From contig CM077676.1 in assembly GCA_039707655.1 (NCBI GenBank), positions 452,451,379-452,515,378 of the forward strand: a stretch of 64,000 nt of DNA. Direction: 5' to 3'. Source of the stretch: Elymus sibiricus (lineage: Eukaryota; Streptophyta; Magnoliopsida; Poales; Poaceae). The translations under genes were made by a program, and so were the position numbers. The notes beneath the pieces are model-generated. The model did not search any database. It saw only the letters and a program-made list of their open reading frames with translations, and was not told the origin of the DNA. Shown one piece after another: positions 46,433 through 56,862 of the stretch; the first letter of the stretch is position 1; every line of letters begins with the position of its first letter.

Positions 46433-47617
46433 AATAGCATGAGGAGGGGCATTGCTCGCTATGTTGCTGAATGTGACGTTTGTCATCACGTAAAAGCAGA
46501 ACATCAGAGGCCTGTTGGAACTCTGCAACCCCTTACTATTCCTGAATGGAAATGGGACAAAGTTGGAATGGATTTCATTACTAGATTTCCAAGATCGCAG
46601 AAAGGTCATGATGCCATTTTTGTTGTTATTGACCGATTCTCCAAGGTTGCTCACTTCCTACCTATTAATGAAACCATCACTGCTAGTCAGTTGGCAGATT
46701 TATATGTTTCCAGAATTGTTTCACTCCACAGTGTTCCATTGGAAATTAACTCCGATCGTGGCAGCCTCTTTACCTCTAGATTTTGGGAAAGCTTTCAGGA
46801 AGCTATGGGAACTCATATTTCCTTTAGCACGACTTTTCATCCCATGTCTAGTGGTCAATTTGAAAGAGTTAATCAAGTTTTCAAAGATATGCTCCGCGCA
46901 TGTGTCATCTCATTTGGCAAGAAATGGGAAGAAAGTCTTCCATATGCTGAATTCTCCTACAATAACAGCTATCAAGCTAGTCTGAAAATGGCACCCTTTT
47001 AAGTTCTGTATAGACGTAAATGTTGTACACCTCTGAATTGGTTAGAAACTGGTGAAAGGCAACTCATTGGTCCATATATCATCCGAGACATAGAAGAGCA
47101 AGTTCGCATCATTCACGAACATCCGAAAACAGCCCAGTCTCGTCAGAATAGTCTTTATGACCGTCATCACACCGAAAGGGTTTATGAACCTAGTGAACAA
47201 GCTTACCTTCGGGTTACTCCTATGACAGGCACTCATCGCTTTGGTATTAAGGGCAAATTAGCTCCTCGCTATATTCATCCTTTCCGCATTCTCGCTAGAC
47301 GTAGAGAAGTGGCATATCAGTTGGAATTGCCGCCGAATCTTTCAAAGGTTCATGATGTCTTTCATGTCTCTCAACTCCGCCGCTGCATCAAGGATCCTAT
47401 CCGTACAGTGGATCATGAAATGCCTGATTTGCAAGAAGACCTCTCTTATCGAGAATATCTTGTTCGTATTCTTGATCAAGCTGAACGTCGCACTTGCCAG
47501 AAGACAACCAAGTTCCTCAAAGGTCAGTGGTCTCACTACTCTAAAGGTGAAGCCACCTAGGAGCGTGAAGATCGTCTTCGTTCTGAATATCCCTCTCTGT
47601 TTCCGTCTGCCTCTTAA
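46433..47617 (+). pseudogene. Integrase and chromodomain-like tail, Tekay-like element
   Basis: In the same phase as RNase H, the frame gives YVAECDVCHHVKAEHQRP (zinc-finger cysteines), KVGMDFITRFPRSQKGHD (first Asp), LEINSDRGSLFTSRFW (second Asp) and SSGQFERVNQVFKDML (Glu). A TAA at 47000 precedes the GPY/F-type segment APRYIHPFRILARR. The tail VHDVFHVSQLRRCIKDP and YLVRILDQAERRT-KFLKGQWSHYS is the chromodomain-like end. A TAG at 47558 lies where tryptophan is expected. The natural end is TAA at 47615-47617. Confidence 0.88.
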
Positions 47618-47640
47618 ACCTCGGGACGAGATTTCTTTAT

Positions 47641-47652
47641 GAGGAGGAGAGT
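47641..47652 (+). other. Polypurine tract, Tekay-like element
   Basis: GAGGAGGAGAGT directly precedes the LTR start TGTAACATCCC. Confidence 0.85.
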
Positions 47653-50600
47653 TGTAACATCCCTGTATAATGGTACTGTTATTTCCCTAATTAATATGCC
47701 ATGTCATCATGTTTATCATAATTAAATTGCAATTAGGAATAAATCCAATTCTCAAAATTGTTTAAAAATACAAATCCAAAAATAGCTTCTGGCATTTTCT
47801 AAAAACCCTTGATAAATCTCCAGCATTTAAAAAAATAAAATGAACTTAAATTGGTTAAGTAAATTTAACCCCAACTTTATTAAACATGACCTATTAAATT
47901 CAAATATAAATATATGCTATTCCAAATATTATGGAAATTTATATGTGGCATTGTAATATTGCTAGTGACTTATACTAAAATTTACATATCAAACAAGAAT
48001 CATTTGATAGCTAAACTAAATAGAAACTAATAGCTAAAATATATAATAGAAAAGAAAAGGTTAGAAATACCCCTGTGCACTTAGGCCTGCTCGCTACAGT
48101 GCGAGGCCCAGCCCACCAGTGCACAGTAGTCGTCCTCCTCCGTGTCGTCATGGCCGCGCCCGCGCGCGCGATGTTGCTGACCGATGCTCGACACACCGGC
48201 GCTACAGGGCGCCTAGAGGGCTAGATAATGCCGCGTGCGAGCCCCTGGACAAACCCTAGCTTCCTCCGCCCTCCTCCTCACGCCACCACTCTCGCAACAA
48301 CGTGCATCCGAGCCGACGTCGCCATGAACTCCGTCGATCCTGCGGCCACCGAGGTCCTCGGTGCCTGAGAAGCTGTCCAGGAGCTGCGCCTCGTCGTCTT
48401 CGATGTCTACGTCAACGCATGCGAGCAGGAGCGCCACCAAGCTATCACAATCGATGATTCCCTCCGTTGACCGTCGCCACTGCTCGATGCCGATTCGCCG
48501 CCGTTTGTCCACCGCCGTTGTAACCGAGCTGCCCACGGGCTCCGGGGTGAGCTTCGCTTCATTTTCCCCCTCGCCCTGACCTCGCACGCGTCCTCTAGCA
48601 CCGGATCCCGCCAGCGCTTCCATCGCCGCCGCTCAGACCTCGCCGTAGCAGTCGATCCCATCCGTTTTAGCTTGCACCGCTCGTTCAGATTGACGCGGCG
48701 TCCTCGTCTGGCTCGACAGGAAATCGCGCCGCTCGATTTGGTCGCCAGGAACGCCGGATCCGTGCGTCGCCGCCGTGTCCAGTGGTCGCCGGCGCGCGCC
48801 GCCGTTCAAATCTCTGACTAGGTCACTGCCATGTGGCCCCCACATGTCGGCTAATTAGTTTAGGGCTAATTAAAGTGTTTAATGTTAACCATGACACTAA
48901 CAGCCACTGACAGTTGTCCGCACTATTAAATAACCTTTCGCTTAAAATGTGACACTGACCAGTGGGACCCATGCCCTAATTAACTTAATTAAATCCAGTT
49001 AAATGACCTGTTAAAAGATGTGTCTATGACACCTGGGACCCACCTGTTAGTTTGACCAGTCAACAGTTGATTGCTGACTGGGCTGCTGACTAGGCAGGGG
49101 CCCCACTTGTCATACTCAGTGGCTAGCCCACTGTTGAGTACTAAAAGTACTTTAGATATTAATTTCGAATTAAATAAATTCCAGTAATTCTAGAAAATAC
49201 ATTAAACTTTGGAAATTCACAACTAAATTATATATGAAAAATCTTCGGAAAAATATACTCTATCCAAATATGTCATTTTCATCAGTGACAAACCACATTA
49301 TAATACTGTTGACCTATAAAACACTAATAGGTCATTTTATAAATAATATTTGGAGTTGGGGAAATGCCTTTTGGTATATTCCCGCTTCAATTAAATTGTG
49401 TAGCAATGCACTACATTACATCAGCACAACATTTTGCCATGCCATGCATAATTATGTTGCATATTAGATGCTTTGTTATTTATTTGCTTTCTATAATTTG
49501 CTTCTTATCGGTAGATTCCGAGACCGCTGTAGAGTACGACTACGCTTCAGAGGAGTTGATCCAGCCTGCCGAGCAACAAGGCAAGCAAACCCCCCTTGAT
49601 CATTTTAGATATCACCTATTTTTTCTCTCTACTTCATCTTCATGCATTAGTATCGATTCAGTTATTGTCGGTAGTTGTTCTCCTATTCCTATGCATAGCC
49701 TATTTTTGTCGCCTATTGTTGATGCCTTTACCTGTTAATTATCCTAGCATGCCTAGAGTGTATGCTTGTGTTCCATCAGTTGACCCTACATCCTTGTGGT
49801 GTGTCGCTACGCTTATATTTCTGGGCAGTGATCGATCTGGGTGATGATCACTGAGCTATTATACATGATACTTGAGCATACTTATGAGTACATATATGAT
49901 ATAGTATATTATATGGTGGACTTGGACTTGGTGGCGTGCGACATGATGCGAGATGGACCAGATGGTCGGCTTCGGACAAAGCGAGGATGCAATGTGCTCC
50001 AGGAGTTAATTAAATAATATGATTAAAGGCAATAGGTGGGAGGCCATGCTGGAGAGCAGGGTTGTTTGTTCCACTTAGCCGACCTAGGACCTGAATTTTA
50101 GTTATTGATCGAATATACAAATATACGCACTAACCGCCACGCGGGATAATGGTTTATGGGGCCCTCGGCGTCGTAGCCCCTCACCTAGGCTTTCTAGATG
50201 TCACATAGATACGGGTGTTTCATTTGCGAGTGTGTGGCTATAGGTACAACGAGATGGACATGAAGACTGGTACTGTGCTGTGATCTGGTGTGGTTTCATC
50301 TAGGTGCGGCACAGCAGGGCAGGCGTAGTACCATCCAGAGTGGTGGGCCTAGATCCCGACCATCCTCGCAACGCATGAGGCTGCACTGGGAGTACGGCTG
50401 GACTACCCTTTGTGGATAGGATATAGACTCAGCGTGTGACCTCTCTGGATTAGCTGACGTAGGGCTGCGTCGTGTCGTTCTCCTCTGCCGGCATACTAAT
50501 GGTTGTGTGCTAATCTAGTGCCGAAAAGAGGGGTTCGAGTGTGTCAGGCAATGTGGTGCACCCCTGCAGGGAAGAACAAAACTATTCGAATAGTCGTGTA

Positions 50601-51348
50601 CACGGTAACGGATGGCTTGGAGATGTATCCTATTCATAGAACAACTTTAACTGGTTACTTAATAAAACTGCCAACTTAATAGATAGAATGCCAAGGATCG
50701 CTTCCTCGTAGGGAGTCGAGGGAGGATACAGGGTAGTGTATTGCTGTGGTGAGTAGATGGCCTCATGTGCGCTCTCTCTTCAATTGTAGCAAGATGCTGG
50801 TAGTCGTAAGATACTTAGACTCCCCGCCTATTCTGGCATTTCTGCAGTACAGTCCACAAATATACCCCTTTACCTTTGATACCGATGCATATGTAGATAG
50901 ATCGGATGTAAGTCTTGCGAGTACTTCGGATGAGTACTCACCGTTACTTTGCCACTCTTTTCTTTGACCCGGTTGCTGCAATTCAGATGGTAGCACCTGG
51001 GTTACAGGTGATCCTGACGCTGGATACTACTTGGATCTCGATGCCGACGAGTAGTTTGGAGGTCTCAGGCAGGAGGCCTGCGCCTTTGGAATGGTCGTCG
51101 CTTTTGTTCAAGCCTTCTTAAGGTATTTGTTAAACTTGTCTATACACATACCTATATTTGCTTTCCGTTGTGATGTAATGTTGGGTCATGTGACATCTGT
51201 GTGTTATATTTCCTATCTATGCTCATGTATGAGCTTTTCTATATTATTTGATCGTAGAGTTGTGTTATGATACCACCTATAGTGTCACCTTCATGAGCGT
51301 GCATGCTGCGTGTATGATTAGTGCACGTTTATGAGTAGGGGCACGACA
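47653..51348 (+). repeat. 3' LTR of the Tekay-like element (3696 bp)
   Basis: It is uninterrupted and bounded by TGTAACATCC and GGCACGACA. The GC-rich part 48060-48840 contains frames on both strands that are also present, with changes, at 8559-9068, and the rest is AT-rich. The expected 5-bp duplication (CACAC follows) cannot be checked because the left end is outside. Confidence 0.93.
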
Positions 51349-51432
51349 CACACCCGCCTTGGATGGAACTTGGATCTCCTCGTTGCGAGGGAATGCTGCT
51401 AGCCACTGCGCTAGTATTGAGTTCTTGTTCAA
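51349..51432. other. Flanking DNA right of the Tekay-like element
   Basis: A short stretch with a terminus-like phrase (GCTAGCCACTGCGCTAG). No gene seen. Confidence 0.4.
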
Positions 51433-51434
51433 TA

Positions 51435-51767
51435 CTCCCTCCGTTCCTTTATATAAGGTGTATTTGTTTTCTGATAAAATTCCACAATGTAAGGTGCATT
51501 TCTTCTAATTTCTCAAAATTTCGCCTTTAGCCCTCTAGAAAAAAGAAAAGTATCTTTCCCCCGATTGCATGTGTCTCTCCTTGTAAAGAAAAAAAGGAAA
51601 GTATCTCTCTCTCGATTGCGTGTATCTCTTACTTTCCTAGCCTAAATGATTTACTTGCCACTAATCAATGATTTAGCCAAGGTTAATTTTGTCCTAACGT
51701 GTGTATAATTCTGTGCCTTGGTCACCGTGCCAAAAAATATACACCTTACATAAAGGAATGGAGGGAG
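51435..51767. mobile_element. Stowaway-type MITE (333 bp)
   Basis: The ends are inverted: CTCCCTCCGTTCCTTTATAT and, on the other strand, CTCCCTCCATTCCTTTATGT. They are flanked by TA at 51433-51434 and 51768-51769. This CTCCCTCCGTTCC terminus is the classical Tc1/Mariner MITE end of grasses. It has no coding capacity. Confidence 0.93.
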
Positions 51768-51769
51768 TA

Positions 51770-52122
51770 CATAGGACGCGACCTACTTGAAGAAAACAAA
51801 AGCCGTTCTTCATACAGGTTCGTTCTTTCCCCTGTTTTTTTTATTTTTTTCTTTACTGTACCACTGGCGTCGTCGGGTTTTTCTGTTTCTGCCGGTTATT
51901 TGAGTAGGCAGTTTGTTTTTTCTGTTTTTCTTTTTTTTTCTTTTCTTTCTTCATATTCTTCCGTGTTATTCGGTTTTTCTTCCTTTTTCGCTTTTTTTGT
52001 TCTTTTTCTTTTTTCTTCCGGTTTTTTGTTCTTCTCAATCTTTTTTCGTTTGTTTCTTCGGTTTTCAATGCTTTTTTCATTATCTTTTCTTTTTTACATG
52101 TAAAAAACATTTTTTGTAACAA
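51770..52122. other. T-rich low-complexity stretch
   Basis: A pyrimidine-rich + strand with long TTTTC runs. The long frames on either strand are composition artefacts. Confidence 0.7.
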
Positions 52123-53045
52123 GTGATCAACACTTTTTGTATACACGTTCAACATTGTCTGAATGCTATTTCAACAATTTTCAAATACTTGTTCAACATT
52201 TTAATAGTTATTCAACATTTTTTCAAATACTTTTTCAACATTTTTAATACTTGTTCAACATTTTCAAATACTCGTTCAACATTTTTCATATACTCATTCA
52301 ACATTCTGGGTTTTTTATTGTTTATTTTTTCTCCATTTTTCTTCTTTCTTCTCCATTTTTTTCTTTTTTTCTTCTCCATTTTTTGTTTTTTCATTCTTTT
52401 TTTGTTGGTTTCTACATTTTTTATTTTTCAAATACTTGTTCAACATTTTCTAAATGCTTGATTAACATTTTTCAAATACATGTTCAACATTCTTCAAATA
52501 CTTGTTCAACATTTTTCCGTGTGCTTGATTAACACCTTTTTCAAATACTTGTTCAACAATTTTAAATACTTGTCAAGCATTTTCCGAATGCTTGTTCAAC
52601 ATTCTTCAAATTCTTGTTCAACATTTCTGCAAATATATGTTCAACATTTTTTTCAAATACTTGTTCAACATTTTTTACATACTTATTCAATATTTTCTGA
52701 ATGCTTGATTAACATTTTTCAAATAGTTGTTCAACATTCTTCAAATTCTTGTTCAACATTTTTCCAAATACATGTTTAACATTTTTTTCAAATACTTGTT
52801 CAACATTTTAAAAATACTTATTCAACATTTTTCTGAATGCTTGATTAACATTTTTGAAATATTTATTCAACATTCTTCAAATTCTTGTTCAACATTTTTG
52901 CAAATACATGTTCAACATTTTTTTCAAATACTTGTTCAACATTTTTTAAATACTTATTCAACATTTTACGAATGCTTGATTAACATTTTTCAAATACGTG
53001 TTCAACATTTTTCGAAATACTTGTTCAACATTTCCAAATGTTTTT
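52123..53045 (+). repeat. Minisatellite, 22-23 bp monomer with 136-bp higher-order unit
   Basis: The monomer is of the form TTCAACATTTTTCAAATACT and repeats about 40 times. From about 52690, variants recur in the same order of six. The marker ATGCTTGATTAAC lies at 52701, 52837 and 52972, giving a 135-136 bp period, and a related ATGCTTGTTCAAC at 52588 is one monomer short. Arrays of this type in cereals usually sit near ends of DNA transposons, which fits the abrupt GC-rich junction after 53160. Confidence 0.88.
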
Positions 53046-53209
53046 GTCGACTGTTTTTTGTATAATATATATGTATATATAGTATATTTTAAATTTTCAA
53101 CAAAAGTACGAACATAAAGCAAAAAGCCAAAATAGGAAACAAAAAAAAACAGAGAAAACAGGTTGTAGCCTCGCGCTCGCGTGGGCCGGCCCATCTGGCT
53201 CGCTCCCTT
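53046..53209. other. AT-rich to GC-rich junction
   Basis: A TATATA run and A-rich stretch followed by a GC-rich CGCGTGGGCCGGCCC block. It may be the end of an unrecognised element holding the minisatellite. The left end of element D lies about here. Confidence 0.4.
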
Positions 53210-53536
53210 CAGCGAGTTGGATGGTCGCCTCGCGTGAGGCGATAAATAGGAGCGCACGGTGCAAACTCCATCCTTGGCCCCTCTGGGGCAATGGGCTCAA
53301 AAGGTTGGGGCTCGGTGTGGACTCCAGCTGCCTCGGTGGTTGATGCCGAATCGGTCCTTGCCCTCTTCAAGGCCTGCCGAGTTCGGCGCAGGGAAGGAGC
53401 CCCCAAGCCCTCCACTAGTGGGCTCCTCTATTCGGCTCCTTGTCCACCGGTGAAATCGTAGCTGAGATTCTTCTTCCAACTCCTCCTCTGCCTCTTCAGT
53501 GTGGGCCACAGGGGCCGTGGTGGAATCCGGTCCCAC
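53210..53536 (-). pseudogene. Antisense gene of element D, third segment
   Basis: In minus sense it continues from 56290 across the Harbinger-like element without loss of phase: GGVGAADAS on the right side joins VGPDSTTAPVAHTEEAEEE here. It is a Glu-rich then mixed region without known motif, ending at a stop at 53297. It corresponds to the disordered middle of the antisense proteins of B and C. Confidence 0.6.
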
Positions 53537-53902
53537 TGAGGCCTTGTTTGGTATGCGTGGATTGGGGTGGTTTCGAGCGGATATTCCTCGCATGGCCCAG
53601 AAACCGCTCAAAACCCCGACAGCCCGTTTGACACGCGAGGATTCCAAGGCCCAACCCCTCCGAGCCCCCTCCGATACCCCCCTTTCCACGCGGTTTTCAG
53701 CCTTCGAGGGGGGACTCGGGGATTCGGAGGAGACGACGCCGCCGCCGCCCGCTCAACGCACCGCCGCCTGACTCCTCCTCAAGACCCCGCCGCCCGCCAC
53801 CTCTACGCCGGCGTATCTCCTCCGGCATACCCCCGGCTGTAAGTCCTCGCCTCGCCTCGCCTCTCCCCCTTTCCCCTCGACATCTAGGTTTCTTCCACCC
53901 CC

Positions 53903-54002
53903 CGGCCATGGCTGCCGCCTCGTCCTCCCCAGCGAGCTCGCCAAGCACGCCGTCTCTGAGGGCACCTAGGCCGTCACCAAGTTCACCTCCTCCTCCTCCT
54001 AG
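53903..54002 (+). pseudogene. Captured histone H2B C-terminal fragment
   Basis: Read + from 53916, the frame gives RLVLPSELAKHAVSEGT, a TAG at 53967-53969, then AVTKFTSSSS and a stop at 54000-54002. This is the C-terminal helix and tail of plant H2B (core histone partner of H2A). The stop replaces the lysine of the conserved GTKAVTKF motif, and GELAKH reads SELAKH. Just upstream, one base is missing relative to the expected TAVRLVLP coding, and the rest of the gene is absent. It cannot encode a histone. The segment is intron-free, as plant H2B genes are. Confidence 0.85.
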
Positions 54003-54015
54003 GCTGCCGTTGGAT

Positions 54016-54115
54016 CTGCTTATCTCTCTCCAAGTAGTGGTAGTGGTAGTGCTCTGCTTATCTCTCTCCAAGTAGTGGCAGTGGTAGTGCTCTGCTTATC
54101 TCTCTGCAAGTAGTG
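54016..54115 (+). repeat. 38-bp tandem repeat, nearly three copies
   Basis: The unit starts CTGCTTATCTCTCTCCAAG and ends GGTAGTGCT. Copies begin at 54016, 54054 and 54092, and the third is shortened. It directly follows the H2B fragment, in what would be its 3' UTR. Confidence 0.88.
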
Positions 54116-56285
54116 TCCAGACCTATCTTAGTATTCAACAGATTTGATATTGATTGACATGCCCTTTGGCCGAATTTTATTAGAAGCCAATACTGATGTA
54201 CTTGAGCAGATTTATTAGAACCCACGGATGCTGCAGTTCTTCAGTCTGGAGCAGACAATTTCTTCAGAGATCATTGTCTTTTCCTGAGCAGAATTGATGT
54301 ACTGATGCTTTATTCCGCTATTCTTCGACCACTACTGTTGTTGCGTCCGCGCTCATAAACACAACCTTGTAATCTTGTGGAAAGGAGTATTGTATGCATA
54401 TGGTCCGAAGCTATTATTGTCCAAAATCCGGTGTTTGTTGCTGCATGCAAGTAGAGTATTTGTAAATTAGTGATGGTGATGGTCATGGTCTGATGTTGTA
54501 ACTGTTGTGTGTATGTGCTGTGACCATGGACAACTCTAGTATATTGATTGCCAGTTCAAGGTCATACGTAATTCTTTGGTTAGGAAACGATGGACAAACT
54601 TGCACCTATCACCCCTTGCACCAGATTTACAGTGTGAATCAATCTCCTGTCATTCCATCTTCTCAAATGACTGGCAAAAGTGTAGCCCATCTCTATATCC
54701 GTTGTTCAGGACTCAACAGGTGTATGTTTGATAGATCTTGTAGAGCATTCTCGTTTGGAAATTTAGCTGGAAATGATCTGCTACGCCGCGCCCACTGTCG
54801 TGCCGTGTCGTGTGCTGCTGGGGTGCTGGTGGAGCTGGTGACCGCCTACTGACTAAGAAGCAGAAGGCCAAGTCTCCATCCTTCATCCTGGCCATGTTCA
54901 GATTATATAATACAATATGAAAATTTGTTAAACATCTAAGCAATGAAATTCTGTTTGTAGTTTCTCATTATTTAAGCAAGGAAATTATGGAGCTAGCTTC
55001 TCATGCATCTATCTTTTCATCTAGCTCCTGTGATCCATGTTCTGAAGCCTGCACTAGTACTTATCTCTGTTTTGAGATATATAATATCTAGTTTTATGAA
55101 CAGAACTTCATTTTCATTCTGCACAGTACTAGAGCTTTTTACGAAAACATAGTTATTATTTCTGGTTAATATTCTGTCCGTGTAATCTGTTTATGCCTAC
55201 TTGCTTGTGCTGAAGTATTAGGTGCAAAAGGATCTGATTACTACTTTTCATTGCATTGTGAACACCAAGAATGTTATGTAACAATCTCAGTATATGGTGA
55301 TTACTGAGCCTTCTTTCTACACTATATTTCATAAAATGGTTATAGTGGTGTCAGCAATGGCAAAGGAGCGCCGATTACGTTAGTTTACAGTTTAGCTATT
55401 TTCTTTTATTTGATATATGCTGGCTGTACATACAATGCATGTCATGGCAAAAAGGTCTCGGTGTTGAGTTACTAAATACATGTTCATTATGAGTGGCACA
55501 TACTGATCTGCATATAAATTGAATAGTTGTTATGCATAAAAGCTAACATGATGGTGTGGTTTAAACATGCAAACGTTCTAAGGTGATTTTTTTAGCACGC
55601 ATAATCAGTTTATGAACATCCAAGGTTGCACGCATAAGCTTGATGCATAAAGTGGCTCCATATTTTTGATATGTTCAGGGTTTTTTTTCCTCATCTAACC
55701 CTTGGACCAATTCATATTTTTTTATAGGAATTCATATGTTTTTTATAGGGACCGGATCTCGCGGAAGACGGGTGACCACGCTTTGCTGCCACAAGTCTCC
55801 TCCACTCTGTGCAGCCCGCAAACATGTCTCGGAGCATTCGCCGATCAAACATGTGTTTATGTTGTGATGAACCATTGACTTTCGTTGACCGAACGTCTTG
55901 TATTTTTCATTTGGACCGTAGTAGCATGTGTCATGTTTTTCATTTGGACCATGGCATGTATGCATGAACCATTTTCATTTGAACCGTTGATAGTACTTGT
56001 AACAGAGCCTGTTTGTTGTTTTGCGTTATCTAGTTGCACCTTTGTTGCAAGTACATTTCCTTCCTATGTGAGCTTTTGAAGTTGTAAAAATTGCATTTTT
56101 AATTATAGTATAGTAATTTTACAAACCCTGTATATCAATCCCTGTGTACCAAATAGTACGGGTATGTGAGGGGTTTGGGAATTGAGGGGATTTGAGAGGA
56201 TTGGGTGAAAGGGAGGGATTCACCAAATCCCCTGAAATCCCCTCCCCCAAAACCTCCCCAATCCACACTTCTACCAAATAAGGCC
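54116..56285. other. AT-rich interior of the Harbinger-like element
   Basis: Only short frames are present and none resembles a protein I know. It may include more captured untranslated or intron sequence. Nothing further can be supported. Confidence 0.5.
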
Positions 56286-56288
56286 TGA

Positions 56289-56662
56289 GGCATCGGCGGC
56301 ACCCACACCACCTTGACTGCCGCTGGCGCCACCTGCGCCGGTGCTGGGGCCTGCACCGTCTTCGCCCGCCACTCCAGCTGGGGCGGCGTACCGGGGATCG
56401 TTCTCAGGCTGATCCTCGGGAAGTGGGCGTGAATAATTGAAATACTCCAGACCCTGCAGAGTTGGAAAGATAGAGGAATACTCGAATTCAGATTCAACAG
56501 GGTAAAGACAAAAAGAATTTTAGATGCAGACTCTATATAATGAAGCAAAGATAAAGCAAACACTCACCGTTTGGGATGGGTTCACGGTGGAATAAGGAAT
56601 CGGGTGGTTCTGGATGTTGATGATGGTGTGCTCTTCAGTAGTCGACGGGCGCACTCCGCAAT
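56289..56662 (-). pseudogene. Antisense gene of element D, second segment
   Basis: In minus sense, 56662-56575 continues the coding frame interrupted by Copia element 3. The exon 56480-56289 has SEFEYSSIFPTLQGLEYFNY and an Ala/Gly/Pro-rich run up to GAADAS. A splice donor near 56573 (GTGAGTG in minus sense) and an acceptor near 56480 are plausible. The segment is broken at 56286 by the Harbinger-like element. Confidence 0.6.
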
Positions 56663-56850
56663 TGTTGAACATGTATACATGTATAGGACTAGGGATTTGT
56701 ATTTATACCTGCTGTATCTCCTTTCTCCCCTCATATATTTGTACATCTTTGAAGACAAGTAGAGGTCGGCCCCTCTGTACCTATATATGTGCATCATGCA
56801 TCTGATCAATGAATTATCGATGCATGCAATTCTTTTCTTCCCAACTAACA
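56663..56850 (+). repeat. 5' LTR of Copia element 3
   Basis: It runs from TGTTGAACATGTATACATG to CCCAACTAACA and pairs with 61083-61270. Confidence 0.96.
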
Positions 56851-56862
56851 TGGTATGAGATA
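56851..56862 (+). other. Primer-binding site, Copia element 3
   Basis: TGGTATGAGATA directly follows the LTR, one base different from TGGTATCAGAT-type initiator-Met complements. Confidence 0.85.

Larger units (their letters stand above)
42749..47652 (+). mobile_element. Internal region of the Tekay/Del-like Gypsy element
   Basis: This 4.9-kb internal region contains, in Gypsy order, gag, protease, RT, RNase H, integrase and a chromodomain-like tail, flanked by LTRs of about 3.7 kb. The long LTR, iMet primer-binding site and integrase tail suggest the Tekay/Del chromovirus lineage. The coding frame is one polyprotein broken by two one-base deletions and seven stops. The oldest-looking LTR divergence fits its role as host for elements A, B and, inside B, C. 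Confidence 0.9.
53540..56285. mobile_element. PIF/Harbinger-like DNA transposon, non-autonomous (2746 bp)
   Basis: The inverted ends read GGCCTTGTTTGGTA and, on the other strand, GGCCTTATTTGGTA, with similarity extending over TGTGGATTGGGG-type sequence. A 3-bp duplication TGA flanks it (53537-53539 and 56286-56288). Removing the element restores the phase of the host frame, which confirms the borders. No transposase or DDE domain was found, so it would rely on a helper. It carries a histone H2B fragment (53903-54002), a 38-bp tandem repeat and about 2 kb of AT-rich DNA. Confidence 0.85.

Noticed and set aside
51853..53065. Long open frames on both strands rich in Phe, Asn, Gln or Lys
   Set aside because: They come from the T-rich stretch and the minisatellite, shift with repeat phase and match no domain.
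54505..54852. 115-codon + frame in the Harbinger-like element
   Set aside because: No recognisable domain or coding bias, and it is not adjacent to a transposase.
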